Below, in pieces: positions 1-5,119 of a stretch of DNA of 5,119 nt. Origin of the DNA: an uncultured Veillonella sp. (GTDB lineage: Bacteria; Bacillota; Negativicutes; Veillonellales; Veillonellaceae); NCBI GenBank assembly GCA_902466275.1, contig CABQQJ010000084.1, positions 1-5,119 on the forward strand, read 5' to 3'. Numbering within the stretch: the first letter of the stretch is position 1; every line of letters begins with the position of its first letter. Made by a program: the position numbers and the translations under genes. Under the pieces are notes generated by a model. The model saw only the letters and a list, made by a program, of their open reading frames with translations, was not told the origin of the DNA and did not search any database.

Positions 1-1038
<1,038 letters not shown>

Positions 1039-1042
1039 TAAT

Positions 1043-1046
1043 GGAG
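1043..1046 (+). promoter_or_regulatory. Ribosome binding site fixing a TTG start
   Basis: GGAG lies 7 nt before TTG at 1054. An in-frame TAA at 1039-1041 (second of the tandem guaB stops) blocks any longer reading frame. The ATG at 1041 is out of frame and stops after six codons. The TTG is therefore the only sensible start. Confidence 0.8.
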
Positions 1047-1053
1047 TATTACA

Positions 1054-1776
1054 TTGAATAAACGTATTTCTGTTTTATCTGTGCCTATCGATTGTGTAAC
1101 AATGGATGAGGCAGTCCAACGTATTTTACAATTAACTGAACAGCCGGGGCTACATTTAGTAGCAACGGCTAATGCAGAAATGGTTATGTTGGCTAATGAA
1201 AATCCTACATTGCACTCCATATTGAATAATGCTAGTCTCGTCGTTCCCGATGGGGCTGGCATTTTGTGGGCTGCAGAGCGTCAAGGAGAACATGTGCCTG
1301 AACGCGTAACAGGTGTAGACGTAACTATGGAATTGTTTAAAGTTGCGGCGACTCATCAAATTCCTGTATACTGCTTGGGGGCGGCACCTGGTGTTGCTCA
1401 ACGAGCGATTGATAATATATCTGCTCAGGTAGGTGCATTAAATATAGCAGGAATTCATGACGGATTCTTTGATAGTGCAGAGGAACAAGAAATCATTAAA
1501 TCTATAGCTGAATCTAAGGCAAAATTGGTATTTGTTGCCTTAGGTGTGCCAAAGCAAGAACAATGGATTGCAGAAAAGTTGAGTCACCTTGATGGCGTAG
1601 TAGCTATCGGTATTGGTGGTTCCTTTGATGTCTTGGCAGGTAATATTCCTCGGGCCCCAGAATGGATGCAACGAAATCGACTTGAATGGTTGTATCGATT
1701 ATATTTAGAACCTCAACGGATTGGCCGCATGTTGGCTATTCCAAAGTTTATGTGGACCGTTATTAGAAATAAATAG
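1054..1776 (+). CDS. WecG/TagA/CpsF family glycosyltransferase (GT26)
   Basis: Members of this family transfer N-acetylmannosamine or a related sugar from UDP-sugar to undecaprenyl-diphosphate-GlcNAc on the inner face of the membrane, an early step in wall teichoic acid, common-antigen or capsule-like glycans. The 240-residue length is typical. The N-terminus VLSVPIDCVTMDEA matches the family opening, which supports the TTG start; the next Met (17) would remove it. Key motifs are TANAEM at 38-43, VVPDGAGI at 63-70 with Asp66 as the likely catalytic base (equivalent to TagA Asp65), ERVTGVD at 83-89, and LGVPKQEQWI at 163-172 with Gln168. A basic C-terminal segment, PEWMQRNRLEWLYRLYLEPQRIGR, carries Arg214, Arg221 and Arg224 of the membrane-associating appendage. 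No signal peptide or membrane span is seen, as expected for a peripheral enzyme. Family assignment is firm. The exact sugar, acceptor and end product cannot be told, and no wecB- or tag-type partner genes are in view. Confidence 0.93.
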   Translation: MNKRISVLSVPIDCVTMDEAVQRILQLTEQPGLHLVATANAEMVMLANENPTLHSILNNASLVVPDGAGILWAAERQGEHVPERVTGVDVTMELFKVAATHQIPVYCLGAAPGVAQRAIDNISAQVGALNIAGIHDGFFDSAEEQEIIKSIAESKAKLVFVALGVPKQEQWIAEKLSHLDGVVAIGIGGSFDVLAGNIPRAPEWMQRNRLEWLYRLYLEPQRIGRMLAIPKFMWTVIRNK

Positions 1777-1780
1777 GGAG
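1776..1780 (+). promoter_or_regulatory. Ribosome binding site fixing a GTG start for psd
   Basis: GGGAG begins on the last base of the preceding gene's TAG stop and lies 9 nt before GTG at 1790. An in-frame TGA at 1784-1786 rules out any start further upstream, and the next ATG (1838) would cut into the first membrane segment. Confidence 0.78.
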
Positions 1781-1789
1781 TGTTGAATC

Positions 1790-2431
1790 GTGCCTACAGG
1801 ACCAATTATTAAGGAAGGGTTTCCACTGATAGGGGCTATGCTCATTATCACTGTGGTGTTAGGATATTTAGGACATTATGTAATTGCGATTATTTCATTT
1901 ATTCTGGCATTATTTTTCGTCAATTTCTTTAGAAATCCTAAACGTGTAATCCCTCAAGATCCAGATTTGATTTTATCCCCAGCGGACGGTAAAATCATGG
2001 ATATTTCTGATGTATATGAAGATATTTACTTACATAAAGAATGTAAAAAAGTAACTATTTTCTTATCTGTTTTTGACGTGCATGCTAATCGTGCGCCTAT
2101 TGATGGTAAAATTACGTACCGTCACTATACGATGGGTAGTTTCCTACCAGCATTCAAAGATGATGTAGGTTTTGAAAATGAACGTCATACTATTTGTATT
2201 GAAAATGATCGTACTTCCGTATTAGTAACGCAAATTGCGGGCCTTTTAGCAAGACGTATCGTATCTTGGACAGACCTAGATAGTGTACTTGAACGCGGTC
2301 AGTTGTACGGGATGATTAAGTTCGGTTCCTGTACTGAGCTCTATATGGATAAGGATGTAGAGTTGTTCGTGGAAAAAGGTCAACATATTACAGGTGGTGA
2401 TACTGTTATCGGGAGGTTACGACATGAATAA
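1790..2431 (+). CDS. psd: Phosphatidylserine decarboxylase proenzyme (short type)
   Basis: It decarboxylates phosphatidylserine to phosphatidylethanolamine at the inner membrane, using a pyruvoyl group made by self-cleavage. The 213 residues match the short bacterial/archaeal-like Psd class rather than the roughly 300-residue E. coli type. Two hydrophobic segments (about 11-28 and 30-47) end in the FFRNPKR motif. SPADGK (63-68) holds Asp66, and SVFDVHANRAP (93-103) holds His98; these correspond to the Asp and His that drive autocleavage in characterised Psd enzymes. GMIKFGSCTELY (174-185) has the Gly179/Ser180 cleavage site, which would give a beta chain of about 179 residues and a pyruvoyl alpha chain of about 34. 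Catalytic residues are complete. The start is GTG, fixed by an upstream in-frame stop. The end overlaps the start of pssA, which makes the substrate, so the two are probably translationally coupled. An archaetidylserine-type activity is known for related short enzymes but is unlikely beside a bacterial PssA. Confidence 0.96.
   Translation: MPTGPIIKEGFPLIGAMLIITVVLGYLGHYVIAIISFILALFFVNFFRNPKRVIPQDPDLILSPADGKIMDISDVYEDIYLHKECKKVTIFLSVFDVHANRAPIDGKITYRHYTMGSFLPAFKDDVGFENERHTICIENDRTSVLVTQIAGLLARRIVSWTDLDSVLERGQLYGMIKFGSCTELYMDKDVELFVEKGQHITGGDTVIGRLRHE
2411..2416 (+). promoter_or_regulatory. Ribosome binding site for pssA inside psd
   Basis: GGGAGG sits within the last codons of psd, 7 nt before the ATG at 2424. 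It favours this ATG over the in-frame GTG at 2394, which has no such site and would add ten residues (MVILLSGGYD) that do not resemble the family N-terminus. Confidence 0.85.
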
Positions 2432-3095
2432 ATCTATTATTCCAAATTTATTTACTAGTGCTAATTTAGCCTTTGGTGTGCTAGGTATCACCTTATCTGC
2501 TACAGGAAATACTTTCTGTGCTGCTATTTGCGTATTATTATCTCTCGTAGCGGACGGATTAGATGGTCGTGTAGCAAGAGCATTAGGTGTAGCTGGTCCC
2601 ATGGGGCGTGAACTAGACTCTTTGTCTGATGTAGTGGGCTTTGGTGTAGCGCCGGCTTACATGCTCTATATGAAAGAACTCTACGGTTTAGGCTGGGTTG
2701 CCTATGTACCATTATTAGTATTTGCTGTATTGGGCGCATTCCGCCTTGCTCGTTTTAACATTAAAACCGATGAAGTACATGGTTACTTTGAAGGATTACC
2801 AATTCCAGCTGCAGGCTGTTTGGCGGCAACGTACGTATTGTGTGGCGTATCGGTGCCTCAATTTGTATTGGTAGTTTGTATGATTGGTGTAGGCATCCTC
2901 ATGGTTAGTGAAGTAAAATATCCTGACTTTAAAGGTAAGAGCGAAATTTATATTAATAAGCTTTCTTATGTGCTTACAGCAATTTTCGTGATAGCATGTC
3001 TCGTGTATGATTGGCATACTTGGGCTGTTATGATTTTTGCAGGCTATGTAATGTTTGGGCTCATCAATGGGGCTTTAAATATAGTACGTAAATAG
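2424..3095 (+). CDS. pssA: CDP-diacylglycerol-serine O-phosphatidyltransferase
   Basis: This integral membrane enzyme joins serine to CDP-diacylglycerol, releasing CMP and phosphatidylserine, the substrate of Psd next door. From the ATG at 2424 it is 223 residues. The N-terminus MNKSIIPNLFTSANLAFG is typical of the Bacillus-type (membrane, CDP-alcohol phosphatidyltransferase) PssA, not the phospholipase D-like E. coli enzyme. The family signature D-x2-D-G-x2-A-R-x8-G-x3-D-x3-D runs from 44 to 69, with metal- and substrate-binding Asp44, Asp47, Asp65 and Asp69 all present. Later PssA hallmarks are FRLARFN (106-112), EGLPIPAAG (123-131) and SEVKYPDFK (162-170). Several hydrophobic spans are visible, including about 92-106, 126-144, 145-162, 181-195 and 200-219. 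It overlaps psd by 8 nt (ATGAATAA), which suggests coupled translation. Closely related phosphatidylglycerophosphate or inositol-phosphate synthases share the signature, but the PssA-specific motifs and the psd neighbour make serine the clear choice. Confidence 0.95.
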   Translation: MNKSIIPNLFTSANLAFGVLGITLSATGNTFCAAICVLLSLVADGLDGRVARALGVAGPMGRELDSLSDVVGFGVAPAYMLYMKELYGLGWVAYVPLLVFAVLGAFRLARFNIKTDEVHGYFEGLPIPAAGCLAATYVLCGVSVPQFVLVVCMIGVGILMVSEVKYPDFKGKSEIYINKLSYVLTAIFVIACLVYDWHTWAVMIFAGYVMFGLINGALNIVRK

Positions 3096-3101
3096 ATGTG
3101 T

Positions 3102-3106
3102 GGAGG
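3102..3106 (+). promoter_or_regulatory. Ribosome binding site for the GT2 gene
   Basis: GGAGG, within GGAGGAG, lies 8 nt before ATG at 3115. An in-frame GTG at 3100 overlaps this site and has no ribosome binding site of its own, so the ATG is preferred and the protein is 420 residues. Confidence 0.85.
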
Positions 3107-3114
3107 AGAATAGT

Positions 3115-4377
3115 ATGAATTACCTACTGGATCTATTACTGATTCCTATGCAGGTAATAATCGTAATTTATACGGTTTATTATTTTATACTCGCCGTTGT
3201 TGGTATGTGGCGGTCGCGAGTACATAAAAACTATACCCCTAAAAATTCCTTTGCCATCGTTGTATGCGCTCATAGTGAGGAAGCTGTTGTTGGTGAGTTA
3301 GTTAAAAACTTACGTGGCCTAGATTATCCAGATGATCTGTACGATATTTTTGTAGTTGCCGATAACTGTACAGATAAGACTGCGGAAGTAGCAAGTGCTG
3401 CTGGCGCTAATGTACATGTACGTGAAAATAAACAAGAAATAGGCAAAGGTTATGCCATGGGGTGGATGTTTGATCGGGTAGAACAAATGGATCGGAAATA
3501 TGATGCATTCCTGATTTTTGATGCCGATAATTTAGTACATCCTCAATTTATGTTAGAAATGAATGATCATCTTGAAAAAGGTGAGTCTGTAATTCAAGGT
3601 TACTTGAACTCTAAAAATCCAACTGACTCTTGGGTAGCCGGTACGTTCTCCATAGCCTTTTGGATGGTTAACCATATGTGGCATTTAGCAAAATATCGTC
3701 TTGGATTATCTACGGCCTTAGGTGGTACAGGCATGTGTATTCGTACATCTATTATTCGCGAATACGGTTGGGATTGCAATAGCTTAACCGAAGATATGGA
3801 ATTTTCCATGAAACTATTGACTCATGGTATCCGTACTTGTTGGGGGCATGATGCTATCGTATACGATGAAAAGGTTACGACTATGATGGCTTCTTGCAGA
3901 CAACGTTTACGATGGGCTCAGGGGCAATTTGACTGTGCGGGTCGATATATTCCTAAATTATTTGCTATTGGTATCAAAACAGGGAATATTATGATTTTGG
4001 ATGGTATATTCCAAGTGAGTCAACCTTATTTCTTATTGTTGACAACCGTATACTTGGTGTTATCCTACATCAATGCGTATACTCCAATTTATACAAATAT
4101 TTTGTATCAAATTATGCCTATGTCTGTATGGACAATTATAGGTGTTGGTCAATATCTATTCCCATTAATTGTATTGTTGAAAATCAAGGTACCACCAAAG
4201 ATTTGGTTCTATTATTTACTATATCCATTATTTGTTTATTCTTGGATCCCAGTAAATATTTTAGGGTGGTTCCGCCGTCATAATAAGGTATGGTCTCATA
4301 CAGTCCATACGAGAGCTGTGGGCTTAGATGATGTTAAATTAACACGTATGGGCAATATGAATAAGAATGAAAAATAG
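3115..4377 (+). CDS. Membrane glycosyltransferase family 2, cellulose-synthase-like
   Basis: This is a processive-type GT-A glycosyltransferase anchored in the inner membrane with its active site in the cytoplasm. A hydrophobic N-terminal segment (about 4-31) precedes the catalytic domain (about 45-275). The domain shows FAIVVCAHSEE at 46-56, VADNCTDKT at 81-89 with nucleotide-binding Asp83, the metal-binding DAD at 136-138, SKNPTDSW at 166-173, GGTGMCIR at 203-210, the TED catalytic-base motif at 225-227, and the acceptor/translocation motif QRLRW (Q-x2-R-W) at 263-267. Three hydrophobic spans follow at about 301-320, 338-355 and 363-384. This D, DxD, TED, QxxRW set is that of cellulose, hyaluronan and poly-GlcNAc synthases. 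The protein lacks a C-terminal PilZ domain, and no bcs or ica-type partner gene is present, so the sugar and product cannot be named. Its place 19 nt after pssA hints at a glycolipid or surface polysaccharide role, by context only. The C-terminus is polar and ends NMNKNEK. Confidence 0.9.
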   Translation: MNYLLDLLLIPMQVIIVIYTVYYFILAVVGMWRSRVHKNYTPKNSFAIVVCAHSEEAVVGELVKNLRGLDYPDDLYDIFVVADNCTDKTAEVASAAGANVHVRENKQEIGKGYAMGWMFDRVEQMDRKYDAFLIFDADNLVHPQFMLEMNDHLEKGESVIQGYLNSKNPTDSWVAGTFSIAFWMVNHMWHLAKYRLGLSTALGGTGMCIRTSIIREYGWDCNSLTEDMEFSMKLLTHGIRTCWGHDAIVYDEKVTTMMASCRQRLRWAQGQFDCAGRYIPKLFAIGIKTGNIMILDGIFQVSQPYFLLLTTVYLVLSYINAYTPIYTNILYQIMPMSVWTIIGVGQYLFPLIVLLKIKVPPKIWFYYLLYPLFVYSWIPVNILGWFRRHNKVWSHTVHTRAVGLDDVKLTRMGNMNKNEK

Positions 4378-4384
4378 AATCTGT

Positions 4385-4389
4385 AGGAG
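4385..4389 (+). promoter_or_regulatory. Ribosome binding site for surE
   Basis: AGGAG lies 5 nt before ATG at 4395. An in-frame GTG at 4389 overlaps the site itself and is disfavoured. The ATG start places the metal-binding DD at residues 8-9, the usual SurE position. Confidence 0.8.
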
Positions 4390-4394
4390 TGACT

Positions 4395-5119
4395 ATGCAT
4401 ATTTTAATGTGTAATGACGATGGCATTTTAGCAGATGGTTTACGTCATCTTGCATCGTATTTAAGTCAATATTATAGAATTACCGTTGTAGCACCTGCTA
4501 ATGAGCAAAGTGCTAAATCCCATGCATTGACGACTGAGATTCCTTTAAAATTAGATGCGTACAATGGCGAGGATGAAAATCCTCGCCTTTATGCTCTAAC
4601 GGGAACGCCGTCTGATTGTATGAAGTTTGGCCTTAGTTATTTATTGACTGATGATATGCCTGACCTTGTAATTTCTGGTATTAATCATGGTTTTAACTTA
4701 GGCTCTGATGTATTGTATTCTGGTACTGTATCAGCTGCTATGGAAAGTTGTTTTTACGGCATTCCAGGATTAGCTTTGTCTGTTGAGCGCTATTCTGCTG
4801 AACGAGGCGCTGAAATGCATCCCTTTATTCATGAATTAATTGATAAAATTTATGTTAAGGGCCAGTTTAGTGGTTTGCTTAATGTGAACTTCCCATTGCG
4901 TGGCATTTGTGATTGGGATCATTTTAAAATGGTGAGCCAAGGCTTGCAGACTTATAGTAATATTATCGATGCTCGTATTAACTCAAGAGGGCAGGATTAC
5001 TATTGGCTAGCAGGTGAATTAGATTATGGTGCTGAAAGTGTGCCTACCGATGTAGAATATGCTCGTAAGGGATATATTACAGGGGTAGCACTTACGTGGA
5101 AACAGCAATGTGATTCCGA
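4395..5119 (+). CDS. surE: 5'/3'-nucleotidase SurE, 3'-truncated
   Basis: SurE is a cytoplasmic metal-dependent phosphatase that hydrolyses nucleoside 5'- and 3'-monophosphates and, in some species, short polyphosphate; it is linked to stationary-phase and stress survival. The frame is open from 4395 to the window end, giving 241 full codons, so only a short tail of a roughly 250-residue protein is likely missing. The N-terminus MHILMCNDDGILADG carries metal ligands Asp8 and Asp9. APANEQSAKSHALT (33-46) holds Ser39; here Ala replaces the usual Gly after that Ser. LTGTPSDC (68-75) is the nucleotide-site loop. SGINHGFNLGSDVLYSGTVS (94-113) holds metal ligand Asn97. NVNFP is the conserved strand near residue 165. 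All four metal ligands are present, so the enzyme should be active. It begins 17 nt after the GT2 gene and probably shares its transcript. The usual pcm or rpoS neighbours of proteobacterial surE are not seen here. Confidence 0.96.
   Translation, partial: MHILMCNDDGILADGLRHLASYLSQYYRITVVAPANEQSAKSHALTTEIPLKLDAYNGEDENPRLYALTGTPSDCMKFGLSYLLTDDMPDLVISGINHGFNLGSDVLYSGTVSAAMESCFYGIPGLALSVERYSAERGAEMHPFIHELIDKIYVKGQFSGLLNVNFPLRGICDWDHFKMVSQGLQTYSNIIDARINSRGQDYYWLAGELDYGAESVPTDVEYARKGYITGVALTWKQQCDS
4566..4587 (+). repeat. Perfect inverted repeat, 9-bp stem with GAAA loop, inside surE
   Basis: GGCGAGGAT (4566-4574), GAAA (4575-4578) and ATCCTCGCC (4579-4587) form an uninterrupted 9-bp stem closed by a GNRA-type tetraloop, followed by TTTAT. 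The GC-rich stem and three following T residues resemble a weak intrinsic terminator, but the T-tract is too short to call one. It encodes surE residues 58-64 and lies about 170 nt into the gene. The repeat itself is certain; any function is unproven. Confidence 0.6.

Noticed and set aside
1923..1936. Small inverted repeat ATTTCT-TT-AGAAAT in psd.
   Set aside because: AT-rich 6-bp stem with a 2-nt loop is too weak to matter and encodes the conserved FFRN segment.
3412..3421. 10-bp palindrome GTACATGTAC in the GT2 gene.
   Set aside because: Chance occurrence at this length; no flanking operator-like symmetry.
3600..3809. Antisense open frame opposite the GT2 catalytic domain.
   Set aside because: Shadow of a conserved coding region with no recognisable domain of its own.
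3856..3867. 12-bp palindrome ATCGTATACGAT inside the GT2 gene.
   Set aside because: About one such palindrome is expected by chance in 5 kb, it has no loop or partner repeat, and it lies in conserved coding sequence.
4039..4066. Possible internal promoter in the GT2 gene: TTGACA, 16-nt spacer, TATCCT, about 330 nt before surE.
   Set aside because: The -35 is perfect but the -10 matches only four of six bases, and one TTGACA by chance is expected in this length of AT-rich coding sequence. Not enough to annotate.

Overview
The window is a compact run of six same-strand (+) protein-coding genes with almost no intergenic DNA. In order they are guaB (IMP dehydrogenase, 5'-truncated by the window edge), a WecG/TagA/CpsF-family glycosyltransferase, psd (phosphatidylserine decarboxylase), pssA (CDP-diacylglycerol-serine phosphatidyltransferase), a multi-membrane-span family 2 glycosyltransferase of the cellulose-synthase-like superfamily, and surE (5'-nucleotidase, 3'-truncated by the window edge). 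I see no tRNA, rRNA, mobile element, CRISPR array, prophage or intrinsic terminator between genes.

The DNA is moderately AT-rich, ribosome binding sites are strong GGAG/GGAGG types, and the proteins look Firmicutes-like, yet the phospholipid pair is the one that makes phosphatidylethanolamine and the neighbouring glycosyltransferases suit a complex envelope. This fits a Negativicutes organism, most likely Veillonella or a close relative. That assignment is inference from gene style and context and was not tested by a database search.

Layout: guaB ends at 1038 with a tandem TGA-TAA stop. The WecG-like gene (TTG start, 1054-1776) follows after 15 nt. psd (GTG start, 1790-2431) follows after 13 nt. 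pssA (ATG, 2424-3095) overlaps the end of psd by 8 nt. The GT2 gene (ATG, 3115-4377) follows after 19 nt. surE (ATG, 4395 to beyond 5119) follows after 17 nt. Gaps this small, the overlap, and the absence of intergenic terminators argue for one transcript. Its promoter would lie upstream of the window, before guaB or further up.

Functionally, PssA makes phosphatidylserine and Psd decarboxylates it to phosphatidylethanolamine, so the two central genes are consecutive steps of one pathway. The flanking WecG-like and GT2 proteins act at the cytoplasmic face of the inner membrane and probably build surface glycans or glycolipids of unknown identity. GuaB and SurE are nucleotide enzymes that bracket the envelope genes. 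The content is largely housekeeping and I do not see a novel defence or mobile system. The points most worth a second look are the unassigned GT2 enzyme, a perfect GC-rich hairpin with a GAAA loop inside surE, and the mixed purine/envelope operon.
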